Of a DNA stretch of 16,830 nt, positions 1 through 5,966 are shown in pieces. How positions within the stretch are numbered: position 1 is the stretch's first letter; each line of letters starts with the position of its first letter. A program made the translations under genes and the position numbers. The stretch covers positions 1 through 16,830 of the forward strand of contig JAUSFR010000068.1 of NCBI GenBank assembly GCA_030649775.1, read 5' to 3'. This DNA is from a bacterium. GTDB lineage: Bacteria; Patescibacteriota; Minisyncoccia; Phycocordibacterales; UBA10002. The notes under the pieces were generated by a model that saw nothing but the letters and a program-made list of their open reading frames with translations, made no database searches and was not told the origin of the DNA.

Positions 1-38
1 CACACTTTCTCCATACGGAAAGAAGCTGGTACTCTTCT

Positions 39-80
39 TAAAAACATTCTGACATTCTGCAGAATGTCAGAATGTTTTTA
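39..80. repeat. Perfect 42-bp palindrome built from ACATTC hexamers
   Basis: The two halves are exact reverse complements around a centre between 59 and 60. Each half contains ACATTC-TG-ACATTC, so the element has four copies of one hexamer at an 8-base period, flanked by A and T tracts. The A/T-flanked hairpin could act as a bidirectional terminator or as a dispersed repeat. A related palindrome lies at 14971-15002. Confidence 0.85.
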
Positions 81-106
81 GTGTGGTGTAGTTATTATGG
101 GGGGGG

Positions 107-142
107 ATAAAAAATTCCGGATGGGGTTACCCGTCCGGAATT
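107..142 (-). terminator. Rho-independent terminator of the minus-strand gene at 231-1073
   Basis: On the minus strand, arms 134-142 and 113-121 pair perfectly (AATTCCGGA type) and extend inward by a G-T wobble and three G-C pairs. The stem is followed by a run of six T (complement of A at 109-114). It lies about 90 bases past the stop codon at 231. A G8 homopolymer (99-106) follows immediately. A separate small hairpin with CGCGCT/AGCGCG arms occurs at 177-192, between gene and terminator. Confidence 0.75.
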
Positions 143-230
143 CATCAATCTGTTGCGCAAGTTTTCAGTGTTTGTTCGCGCTCGTTAGCGCGTGTCATCG
201 TGTGTCCCGTTTTGGCGATGAGCGCGAGGG

Positions 231-1073
231 CTAGAAATTTACACCCCACCACGCGACCACTCGTTTGCCGAGCACATCCGCTCCGACACTCACGAGACCT
301 CCCATTACCTGTCCTTTGAGGCCGAGCGTGATATCCACTCTGCGGTCGGCTTCCGGGAAAAATCTTCCGTACCGATTGCGCTCGCCCGCGCGGGTCTCCT
401 CACTCCGTCCTTCTATGCCGAAGCCGAAGCTCCACGTTCCGAGCGGAACTTCGGTGACGAGCGAGAACGTCGGCTCGCTCCAGTCGCGCAGGTATGCCCG
501 AAAGGTGGTTTCAAAGATAAGCTCCTGTGAGCTGTCCCGGAGGCCGTACCCGAGAAAGGCGTACGGATTGTTTCGGCTGAACGGACGTAGTCCCTTTTTG
601 ATGCCGTAAAATCGGTCGCGTTTTTCCACGAACGAAAACTCGGCGGGAGATTGCGTGTTGTTCCGCTCCACTTTTCCGGAAAGCGTGTCTCGCCAAAATG
701 CCGAAAACCAACCGCCAACGCGATTGAACCGCTCGTCAAGCCACGCGTATGCCGGCGTTTGTAGTCCCCATTCCCGCAGGGAATAGGTGAGGCCGTCGCC
801 AAAAAGGGATTTCCCTCTACTTGCCGAAAGGTCAAACGGGTTTTCTCGCGCTTGTCCGAGCCTATATCCAATCGTGAGGGGGATAAGCAGACGAGATTCC
901 ATCTGTCCGTCTATCCGCAGGCGTGCATTCTCAAAAAAGGTCGGGGTGTTGGCGTCGTCAAGGGACAGTGGGCGGGAACTGCGGTGGAGTTCTATTGCCG
1001 ATGTTGGTTTCTCTGCATGAAGGGTGAGGCTTGTCATAAGCGCGCTTAGGCAAACCCGAAGGACGATGCTCAT
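231..1073 (-). CDS. Exported protein of unknown function, possible beta-barrel
   Basis: The 280-residue product is not recognised. Residues 1-20 look like a signal peptide: a short basic start, a hydrophobic stretch (VCLSALMTSLTL) and an Ala-containing cleavage site near HAEK. The mature part is rich in Gly, aromatic and Arg residues, has no hydrophobic helix, and shows several segments of alternating polar and apolar residues (around 50-70, 165-220 and 245-280). It ends in a terminal Phe after aromatic residues (AWWGVNF), a pattern known from outer-membrane barrel proteins. That is odd if the host is a CPR bacterium, which lacks a classical outer membrane. The start is supported by a minus-strand promoter about 50 bases upstream and a terminator downstream. 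Function and barrel fold are inference only. Confidence 0.6.
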   Translation of the reverse strand: MSIVLRVCLSALMTSLTLHAEKPTSAIELHRSSRPLSLDDANTPTFFENARLRIDGQMESRLLIPLTIGYRLGQARENPFDLSASRGKSLFGDGLTYSLREWGLQTPAYAWLDERFNRVGGWFSAFWRDTLSGKVERNNTQSPAEFSFVEKRDRFYGIKKGLRPFSRNNPYAFLGYGLRDSSQELIFETTFRAYLRDWSEPTFSLVTEVPLGTWSFGFGIEGRSEETRAGERNRYGRFFPEADRRVDITLGLKGQVMGGLVSVGADVLGKRVVAWWGVNF

Positions 1074-1119
1074 AACGGTCTACTCTCTTTTGTTGGTTGT
1101 TTTTGTCGCTACCTCCCAA

Positions 1120-1147
1120 AGTATACGCCCGCACACCTTTTTGTCAT
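1120..1147 (-). promoter_or_regulatory. Promoter for the minus-strand exported protein
   Basis: Read on the minus strand, ATGACA (1147-1142) and TATACT (1125-1120) are separated by 16 bases. The predicted transcription start lies about 40 bases before the start codon at 1073. Confidence 0.55.
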
Positions 1148-1151
1148 TTCA

Positions 1152-1170
1152 GACGAGGTTGAACCTCGTC
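1152..1170. promoter_or_regulatory. 19-bp palindrome in the divergent intergenic region
   Basis: GACGAGGTT and AACCTCGTC are exact reverse complements around a single G. The palindrome lies between two divergent genes and abuts the -35 of the minus-strand promoter, so it could be an operator for one or both. It could equally be a dispersed intergenic repeat. Confidence 0.5.
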
Positions 1171-1227
1171 AAGTCTCTGGAAGGAGGTATACAGCAGAGG
1201 GAGAAGTTTTGGTGTAGTATTTACGGT

Positions 1228-2094
1228 ATGGATATTCCGGTGAAAAAACTAAAGAGCGGGTTTTCGCTTCCCGAGTTTGGACTGGGCACGTGGCAGATGG
1301 GCGGGCGGGAGAGCGCGAGTACCACGAACGACGCGAAAGATATCGCAGGAGTTCGTTCGGCGATAGAGGCGGGGATTACGCATATTGATACCGCCGAGTC
1401 GTACGGAGACGGCCACGCCGAGGAAATTGTCGGCGAGGCCATACGGGGAATGAACCGCAAAAAGCTTTTTATTACGTCAAAGGTGTCGGAAGAAAATCAT
1501 ACGTGCGTGGGCATTCCAGCGTCGTGCAAGAAAACACTGAAGAGGCTCCGCACGGATTATCTTGACCTCTATCTTTTGCACGCGTTCAGCACGACCTGTC
1601 CGCTCAAGGAAGCGATTGAAGCACTTGACGCGCTCGTTGACGAGGGGCTGGTGAAGCATATCGGCGTCTCAAACTTCGGGAAGGAACATCTGAAGGAGGC
1701 GCAGAAGCTTACGAGGCACACGATTGTTTGCAATCAAGTTCACTACAACCTTTCGGTGCGGGAAATTGAAGAGAAAGGACTTCTTGCGTACTGTCAGAAA
1801 AACGACGTACTACTTGTCGCGTACCGTCCCGTGCAGAAGGGGAAACTCCTTGAAGAAGTTCCGGAAATTATGGAAAAAATGTGCGTGAAGTATGAGAAGT
1901 CACCCGCGCAAATCGCGATTAACTGGCTCGTGTCGCAACAAAATATCGTCACCATCGCGAAGACGAGCGACCCCGCACATCTTAAGGAAAATCTCGGGGG
2001 CATCGGCTGGAATTTGACTGAGGGTGACATTGAACTTTTGCGGAAGGACTATCCAGGGCAGGTTTTTATTTCGGACGTGATAGCGCTTGGCTAA
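1228..2094 (+). CDS. Aldo/keto reductase
   Basis: Predicted cytosolic NAD(P)H-dependent reductase of aldehydes and ketones, 288 residues, a normal length for this (beta/alpha)8 family. The catalytic tetrad is visible: Asp54 (HIDTAESYG), Tyr59, Lys85 (ITSK) and His118 (YLLH). The GVSNFG segment and the C-terminal cofactor-binding part (QIAINWLVSQ, then TIAKTS) are also present. The reading frame stays open upstream to 1024, but those 68 codons overlap the divergent gene and its promoter and do not resemble the family, so ATG 1228 is chosen. It has no Shine-Dalgarno; a TAGTAT box at 1215-1220 suggests a nearly leaderless mRNA. The nfo gene begins about 10 bases downstream, so the two are probably cotranscribed. 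The substrate cannot be predicted. Confidence 0.9.
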   Translation: MDIPVKKLKSGFSLPEFGLGTWQMGGRESASTTNDAKDIAGVRSAIEAGITHIDTAESYGDGHAEEIVGEAIRGMNRKKLFITSKVSEENHTCVGIPASCKKTLKRLRTDYLDLYLLHAFSTTCPLKEAIEALDALVDEGLVKHIGVSNFGKEHLKEAQKLTRHTIVCNQVHYNLSVREIEEKGLLAYCQKNDVLLVAYRPVQKGKLLEEVPEIMEKMCVKYEKSPAQIAINWLVSQQNIVTIAKTSDPAHLKENLGGIGWNLTEGDIELLRKDYPGQVFISDVIALG

Positions 2095-2104
2095 TACAAA
2101 AAGT

Positions 2105-3007
2105 ATGCATATTTTTGGCGGACATGTTTCCATAGCGGGCGGATACAAAGAGGCACTTCCTCGCGTGCATGCGATTGGGGGAAACGCGCTTCAAATGTTT
2201 AGCGGAAGCCCGCGCGGGTGGAACCTACCGAAGGTAGCCCCCGCGGAGGCGGAGGTCTTTAGGGCGGAGGCGAAAAAGCTCGGCATAATCGTCGCGTATT
2301 TTCATGCGTCATATCTGGTGAACCTTGCTGATGACGGCCCGAATGGGAAACATTCGGTTGACGCGCTTGTTGCCGAGCTCACCGTTGCCGAGGCGCTCGG
2401 CGTGCGGGGAAGCATTATTCACCTAGGCTCGTTCAAAGAAGAAAAGATAAAGGCCGAGGCGCTGATGCCGACACTCTTTGGTGGTGGGAAAGACAGCATG
2501 CCTGCCTATGAAAAGCATCCGAAGTACGCGCTTCTCATCTCAAATATCAAAGCGGTGCTCAAGAAATCTCCGAAAAACACCTTCTTTATTATTGAAGATA
2601 TGGGAATGAGGAAAATCGGGCGGTCACTTGATGAAATTGCGAACATCGTCAAGGATGTAGATGACCCCCGAGTAAAGGTTTGCCTGGACACCTGCCATCT
2701 GCACGCGGCGGGGTACGATATTTCCACGAAAAAGAAGCTGGATGAGTTTCTGGAGTATTTTGATACCGCAATCGGTCTTGACCGTCTTGAATGTTTCCAC
2801 GTCAATGACAGTCGTGATGAGTTTGGAAGTCTTCGCGACCGCCACGACAACATAGGCGAGGGCAAAGTAGGGAAGGATGTATTCAAACTTACTCTGAACC
2901 ACCCGAAGTTGAAAACTCTGCCGTTCATCCTTGAAGTCCCCGGCTTTGACGACAATGGTCCGGACCAAAAAAATATGAATATTTTGAAGTCGCTTACAAA
3001 GGTATAA
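2105..3007 (+). CDS. nfo: Endonuclease IV (AP endonuclease)
   Basis: Zn-dependent endonuclease that cuts 5' of abasic sites in base excision repair. The 300-residue protein carries the expected metal ligands of the TIM-barrel family: His67 (FHASYL), His106 (IIHLGS), Glu164 (IIEDMG), Asp195 and His198 (CLDTCH), His232 (FHVNDS), Asp245 and His247 (RDRHDNIGEG), and Glu277 (ILEVPG). The N-terminal GHVSIAGG motif is typical. ATG 2105 is preferred because it gives the usual N-terminus; a TTG at 2087 would overlap the aldo/keto reductase by 8 bases. No Shine-Dalgarno is visible, so translation may be coupled to the upstream gene. The stop codon overlaps the T-tract of the opposing minus-strand terminator. 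Confidence 0.95.
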   Translation: MHIFGGHVSIAGGYKEALPRVHAIGGNALQMFSGSPRGWNLPKVAPAEAEVFRAEAKKLGIIVAYFHASYLVNLADDGPNGKHSVDALVAELTVAEALGVRGSIIHLGSFKEEKIKAEALMPTLFGGGKDSMPAYEKHPKYALLISNIKAVLKKSPKNTFFIIEDMGMRKIGRSLDEIANIVKDVDDPRVKVCLDTCHLHAAGYDISTKKKLDEFLEYFDTAIGLDRLECFHVNDSRDEFGSLRDRHDNIGEGKVGKDVFKLTLNHPKLKTLPFILEVPGFDDNGPDQKNMNILKSLTKV

Positions 3008-3038
3008 AAAAAGCCGCGGTATCAGGCGTACACGCGGC
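3006..3038 (-). terminator. Terminator of the asparaginase-like gene
   Basis: On the minus strand, arms 3038-3033 and 3018-3013 form GCCGCG/CGCGGC and are followed by seven T (A at 3006-3012). The A-run includes the last bases of the nfo stop codon. No T-run follows on the plus strand, so it serves mainly the minus-strand gene. Confidence 0.7.
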
Positions 3039-3062
3039 GTGAGATTTAATACATAAGGAGTA

Positions 3063-3536
3063 TCAGGAAACTGCCAAGATGATTCCCTTTTGGTGGAGAA
3101 TGCTTCCAAGGGCAAACCCTACTTTCCAAGGAGCGTCCGATTGTGGGTCAGTCGCTACTTGCTCGGCACCTACGAGGGCGATGGACACTTGGCCCACTAT
3201 CTCATTGGGAAGATTGCGTAAAAGGTAGTTTCTCGTAATTTCAATGGTAGCTGTGCCATGCGGTACGATGAACCTGGTTACGTCGTGCTTTCGGAAGTTG
3301 TGCACGATGGCTCCCAAAAGCGATTCGCGGTCGTACGAGTCCAATTTTGAACTGTCCTTTTTGCGAACCACCTTGCAGTTGGTCTCAACGTTAAAGCAAT
3401 TAGGCAGTTTGTGATGAACGAACGTATCGTAGGTGGCAGACCACTCCGGGTCGCCCCCTGTTTTTCCTGTGACCGAGTCGACACCTTCTATGCTCCCTCC
3501 CATGGGGAGAAATAGGACTTTTGTATTTATGCTCAT
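3063..3536 (-). CDS. Asparaginase-like single-domain protein, catalytic residues altered
   Basis: The 157-residue product resembles only the N-terminal domain of type I/II asparaginases, which are about 330 residues long. LPMGGSIEG (11-18) matches the TGGTI loop, KDSSKLDSYDR (60-70) matches the substrate-loop region, VPHGTATIE (91-99) matches the HGTDT motif, and VGAEQ...SDAPW (122-137) matches the GAMRP...SDGP region. The first catalytic Thr is Ser15, the second Thr is kept (Thr95), but the neighbouring catalytic Asp is Ala96 and the usual Lys before VGA is absent. Asparaginase activity is therefore doubtful; a ligand-binding or other role is possible. ATG 3536 has GGAAG eight bases upstream; an upstream Met in frame (3569) lacks this. 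It has its own promoter and terminator. Confidence 0.7.
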   Translation of the reverse strand: MSINTKVLFLPMGGSIEGVDSVTGKTGGDPEWSATYDTFVHHKLPNCFNVETNCKVVRKKDSSKLDSYDRESLLGAIVHNFRKHDVTRFIVPHGTATIEITRNYLLRNLPNEIVGQVSIALVGAEQVATDPQSDAPWKVGFALGSILHQKGIILAVS

Positions 3537-3593
3537 TCGCTTCCTTTTTTGGTAGAGTCTCTGCTCCATGTTAAAGAGCAGTTGTTTACTGCA

Positions 3594-3622
3594 TATATTC
3601 CATTATTTTTGGTAATTGTCAA
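3594..3622 (-). promoter_or_regulatory. Promoter for the asparaginase-like gene
   Basis: On the minus strand a consensus TTGACA (3622-3617) is followed after 17 bases by AATATA (3599-3594), with TATATG overlapping it. The predicted leader is about 50 bases and contains the GGAAG ribosome binding site. Confidence 0.65.
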
Positions 3623-3646
3623 CCTTAGACCAAGCAAAGTCGTTAT

Positions 3647-3678
3647 AAAAAGGACGGGAAGCTTACTGCTTCCCGTCC
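3647..3678 (-). terminator. Terminator of the formyltransferase gene
   Basis: A perfect 11-bp stem (GGACGGGAAGC, 3652-3662, with its complement at 3668-3678) has a 5-base loop. On the minus strand it is followed by five T (A at 3647-3651), 22 bases past the stop codon at 3700. Confidence 0.85.
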
Positions 3679-3699
3679 GTGTGTTTTAGGTTTCAGTGG

Positions 3700-4431
3700 T
3701 TAGCCCTTCGGCCACATCATGCAAGCCTGCGACTTGGCGAGCTCCAGCGCAAACCGATGTTCTTTTTTCACCAGTCGCTCTGCGCGGGGTTTTTCGGTGC
3801 CTATATTGTTTACAAGGTCAAGCAGAGCATCAATTTGTACCTCGTGTTCAATGGGAAGAAGACGTTCCTGAAGCGTGGTGGGGTCGTCAGTGGGGTAAAT
3901 GTCTATCCGTCGACGGTAAAGAACGGGTCCCTTATCAAACTCCACATCAACTCGCTGTGCGGTGGCTTCCGTCCAGAAGTCTCCGCCGATGAGTCGGCAA
4001 TAGGCAAGCCGTGCGTGATGCACGCGACGCCCGAACATCCCCTTACCACCAAAGTCGGGGTATCCCGGGTCGAGTGGTCCAGGATGCTGATTCCACATCC
4101 GGTCCTTATACTTCTCAATGACATTTCGAGGAGTTTTGGGAAGCCACCCAAGCTGGGCGATAATATCAACTCCACGCTTTCCGCATTCATGGATGATTCG
4201 GGCACCAAACAAGTCCGGACAAGAAAAGGTGTCAGGGTCAATGACGACAATGTCGTCCTCCTTGAGTCCAGCTTTTCTTGCCTTTTCAATGCCACCGATG
4301 CCAGCTTTACTTGCGATGAAGAGAACTGTTTCCGCTTTTATGAGCCCACTTTTACAGGCACTATTGACCGCAGACCATGTGGTCGCGCCACCTGACGCGA
4401 GGACTCCGAGTCTAATTTTGTCTTTTTTCAT
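3700..4431 (-). CDS. PurN-type formyltransferase-like protein
   Basis: The 243-residue product belongs to the formyltransferase fold of phosphoribosylglycinamide formyltransferase (PurN), which moves a formyl group from 10-formyl-tetrahydrofolate in purine synthesis. LGVLASGGATTW (8-19) is the N-terminal nucleotide-binding loop. WNQHPGP (113-119) supplies the catalytic Asn114 and His116, and EFDKGPVLYRR (164-174) supplies Asp166. The segment after NQHP is unlike standard PurN and contains a Gly-rich insert (FGGKGMFGRR), and the C-terminus is about 40 residues longer than E. coli PurN, so the substrate may differ. ATG 4431 has GGAA six to nine bases upstream; an open frame up to 4503 overlaps the promoter and is not used. 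No other purine genes are nearby. Confidence 0.75.
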   Translation of the reverse strand: MKKDKIRLGVLASGGATTWSAVNSACKSGLIKAETVLFIASKAGIGGIEKARKAGLKEDDIVVIDPDTFSCPDLFGARIIHECGKRGVDIIAQLGWLPKTPRNVIEKYKDRMWNQHPGPLDPGYPDFGGKGMFGRRVHHARLAYCRLIGGDFWTEATAQRVDVEFDKGPVLYRRRIDIYPTDDPTTLQERLLPIEHEVQIDALLDLVNNIGTEKPRAERLVKKEHRFALELAKSQACMMWPKG

Positions 4432-4475
4432 GTGCGTTCCGTGTGTTGTGTTTTTGTCGCTGAGGTTCTGTCGGT

Positions 4476-4503
4476 ATCCTAGCGAACGATTACCGAAATG
4501 CAA
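4476..4503 (-). promoter_or_regulatory. Promoter for the formyltransferase-like gene
   Basis: On the minus strand TTGCAT (4503-4498) and TAGGAT (4481-4476) are 16 bases apart; GGATAC at 4479-4474 is an alternative -10 with an 18-base spacer. It overlaps the divergent promoter of the PAP2 gene, so the two may interfere. Confidence 0.4.
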
Positions 4504-4518
4504 GGGATGCTATATACT
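4490..4518 (+). promoter_or_regulatory. Promoter for the PAP2 gene, nearly leaderless
   Basis: TTACCG (4490-4495) and TATACT (4513-4518) are separated by 17 bases. The start codon at 4528 is only nine bases after the -10, so the mRNA would start at or within a few bases of ATG. No Shine-Dalgarno is present. Confidence 0.55.
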
Positions 4519-4527
4519 TAAAGGGCT

Positions 4528-5082
4528 ATGGACCATGCAATCGTAGTGTATTTGAATCAGCTTGCGGTATCGTCGTCCAGTTTTGAGCAAGCGACGATTT
4601 TCCTCGCGCGGTCTTTTCCGTATGTGCTGTTTCTTCTGTTCGTGTTTTTCATAGTTCGGGAGTCTCCGGTTTTTTATACGCGGTTCATCCTTCTCGCGGA
4701 GGGGCTCATCGCGGGTGTACTCGCGCGGGTGGGGGTGGAGCTCATCCGTTTTTATGTGCATCGCCTGCGTCCGTTGGTGGAGGACAGCGCCATTCAGGGG
4801 CTTCTCGTTGAACAAAGTTATTCGTTCCCGTCGGGACACGCGGGGTTCTTTTTCGCGCTCGCGACGGTCGTGTACGCGCGCGACCGAGGCTGGGGCTTCT
4901 GGTTTTTTGTCGGTGCAGTACTAAATGGTCTCGCGCGTATCGCATCGGGAGTTCATTATCCAAGCGACATTATTGGGGGAGCACTTTTGGGAATACTCGT
5001 GGGGGGTGGGGTGGCTTTGGCGCTACGAAAGTATTTAAAAACCGATGCTATCCCACCTTCCGTCACTCCCCCTGTCCGCTAA
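4528..5082 (+). CDS. PAP2-family membrane phosphatase
   Basis: Integral membrane phosphatase of 184 residues, probably acting on a lipid phosphate such as undecaprenyl diphosphate or phosphatidic acid. The three PAP2 motifs are present: Arg74-x6-Arg81-Pro82 (Arg replaces the usual Lys of the first motif), PSGH at 101-104, and Arg137-x5-His143-x3-Asp147. About five hydrophobic segments are visible (around 31-45, 53-70, 103-117, 124-135 and 148-166). A short Pro-rich tail follows. An undecaprenyl-diphosphatase role in recycling the peptidoglycan carrier is the most likely job, but family members differ widely in substrate. The gene is 45 bases upstream of another small membrane-protein gene and may share its transcript. 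Confidence 0.88.
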   Translation: MDHAIVVYLNQLAVSSSSFEQATIFLARSFPYVLFLLFVFFIVRESPVFYTRFILLAEGLIAGVLARVGVELIRFYVHRLRPLVEDSAIQGLLVEQSYSFPSGHAGFFFALATVVYARDRGWGFWFFVGAVLNGLARIASGVHYPSDIIGGALLGILVGGGVALALRKYLKTDAIPPSVTPPVR

Positions 5083-5112
5083 CGATTTTTCGGGTGCTTT
5101 TTTAACACACTA

Positions 5113-5132
5113 AAATTTCACTACGGGATGGA
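5113..5132 (+). repeat. 20-base motif across a start codon, copy 1
   Basis: AAATTTCACTACGGGATGGA spans the start codon (5128-5130) of the YdjM-like gene. The same 20 bases span the nrdA start codon at 5947-5966, and a related copy lies on the minus strand at 5827-5847. No complementary arm was seen upstream of this copy. Confidence 0.9.
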
Positions 5133-5661
5133 CATTCTTTCACACGGACTTTGGGGTAGTATTTCGTTCGGACGCAAAAGCCGAAAGGACTTTTGGCTTT
5201 CGTTCCTGTTCGGGTTGCTTCCCGATTTTATTACCTTCGCGCCTTTTTTCACGGCCGTGTTCTTCGGGATTTTTCCGAGGCCGATTTTCTCGCTGGAGGC
5301 GCATCCGCCAGTCTACGATATGCCACTTTTTGTCCACCAGTTCTACAATGTAACCCACAGTTTAGTGGTGTTCGCGCTTCTTTTCGCGCTGGTGTGGCTT
5401 GTCAGGAAAAAACCGCTTCTCCCTCTGCTCGCGTGGCCACTCCACATTATTTTTGATATTTTTACCCACACGGAAGCCTTTTTCCCGACGCCTTTTCTCT
5501 GGCCGGTTTCAAACTATCATGTCAGTCTCGTAAACTGGAGCAATCCGAGGATTTTTGTCCCCAATGTAGTCCTTCTCCTCGTTCTTTATCTATGGTTTTT
5601 TCTCCGTAAAAGAGCCCACGTTCGTCTCGCGAATCGTTTTTCGGATAGAACGAGCGTCTAA
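5128..5661 (+). CDS. YdjM-like membrane-bound metal-dependent hydrolase family protein
   Basis: The 177-residue integral membrane protein has the layout of the LexA-regulated YdjM/PF04307 family. It starts with MDILSHGLWG (His6), then LLPDF (Asp33), NVTHSL (His77) and the HIIFDIFTH block (His106, Asp110, His114), which together can form a metal site. About four hydrophobic segments are visible (23-49, 77-94, 97-112 and 145-160). The biochemical role of the family is poorly known. The start is fixed by the family N-terminus; it has no Shine-Dalgarno and sits inside the 20-base motif shared with nrdA. It follows the PAP2 gene by 45 bases in the same direction. Confidence 0.75.
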   Translation: MDILSHGLWGSISFGRKSRKDFWLSFLFGLLPDFITFAPFFTAVFFGIFPRPIFSLEAHPPVYDMPLFVHQFYNVTHSLVVFALLFALVWLVRKKPLLPLLAWPLHIIFDIFTHTEAFFPTPFLWPVSNYHVSLVNWSNPRIFVPNVVLLLVLYLWFFLRKRAHVRLANRFSDRTSV

Positions 5662-5693
5662 AAAAAGAAAAAAAGAGGTAACAAAGCGTTACC
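5660..5693 (-). terminator. Possible minus-strand terminator without an obvious gene
   Basis: GGTAAC (5677-5682) and GTTACC (5688-5693) pair around a 5-base loop. On the minus strand the stem is followed by a long T-rich run with only two C interruptions. No minus-strand gene precedes it, so it may end an antisense RNA, or simply limit leftward transcription. Confidence 0.45.
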
Positions 5694-5961
5694 GCGCACC
5701 CGATAAAGGGAAGGCTCTTGCACGGTGGGAGTGTCGTGTGGTCTAACCGATTTTTTTCGTATTTTTTCCTCTTGCAAATCCGAGTTGAGTGATAGAATGT
5801 GCACTACGAAAGTCACGAATGCATGGATCCCGTAGTAGAATTTCAGGTTGCGAATACTACGGTGAATCAAGTGCGTTTTTGAGACTGTTATTACCTAAAA
5901 TGTTGTTGTTGTAATCTTTGGGGAAGTTTGTATCGCAAACGACCTGAAATTTCACTACGGG
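5662..5961. other. 300-base noncoding region upstream of nrdA
   Basis: No convincing gene lies here. A 70-codon minus-strand frame starts at TTG and overlaps all repeat elements, so it is not accepted. The region contains a hairpin with a minus-strand T-rich tail (5660-5693), a T7 run at 5751-5757 preceded by only a weak stem, a possible plus promoter (5772-5798), and the alternative-pairing leader of nrdA (5826-5963). Confidence 0.7.
5772..5798 (+). promoter_or_regulatory. Candidate promoter for nrdAB
   Basis: TTGCAA (5772-5777) and TAGAAT (5793-5798) are 15 bases apart, shorter than optimal. Transcription would start near 5805 and give a leader of about 155 bases that includes the whole structured region. 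Confidence 0.35.
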
Positions 5962-5964
5962 ATG
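5826..5964 (+). promoter_or_regulatory. nrdA leader with mutually exclusive hairpins, candidate RNA switch
   Basis: Positions 5827-5847 pair with 5943-5963 over 21 positions without gaps: 19 Watson-Crick pairs, one G-U (5838-5952) and one mismatch (5837-5953). The distal arm contains AU of the nrdA start codon. The stem continues after a bulge: 5848-5852 with 5934-5938, and 5854-5857 with 5930-5933. The proximal arm can instead pair locally: CCGTAGTA (5830-5837) with TACTACGG (5855-5862), a perfect 8-bp stem. The two structures are exclusive, and only the long one buries the start codon. Switching and any ligand are inference. Confidence 0.6.
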
Positions 5965-5966
5965 GA
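5947..5966 (+). repeat. 20-base motif across a start codon, copy 2
   Basis: Identical over 20 bases to 5113-5132, with the ATG of nrdA (5962-5964) at the same offset. Here the motif is also the distal arm of the long leader stem. Confidence 0.9.

Noticed and set aside
1..38. 3' end of a gene entering from the left.
   Set aside because: Too short to support any reading frame.
1024..1227. N-terminal extension of the aldo/keto reductase frame (68 codons).
   Set aside because: It overlaps the start and promoter of the divergent gene and does not resemble the family; the family N-terminus begins at 1228.
3679..4395. 238-codon plus-strand frame.
   Set aside because: Runs antisense through the formyltransferase gene, which has clear motifs, promoter and terminator.
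5083..5127. Terminator between the PAP2 and YdjM-like genes (T6 at 5099-5104).
   Set aside because: No convincing stem precedes the T-run; the genes may be cotranscribed.
5658..5870. 70-codon minus-strand frame upstream of nrdA.
   Set aside because: TTG start, ends in poly-Phe from a T-tract, and is made of the leader repeats and terminator; no family resemblance.
5662..5961. NrdR box pair or known riboswitch upstream of nrdA.
   Set aside because: No pair of ACACWATATATWGTGT-like sites and no recognisable cobalamin or other known aptamer core was found by eye.
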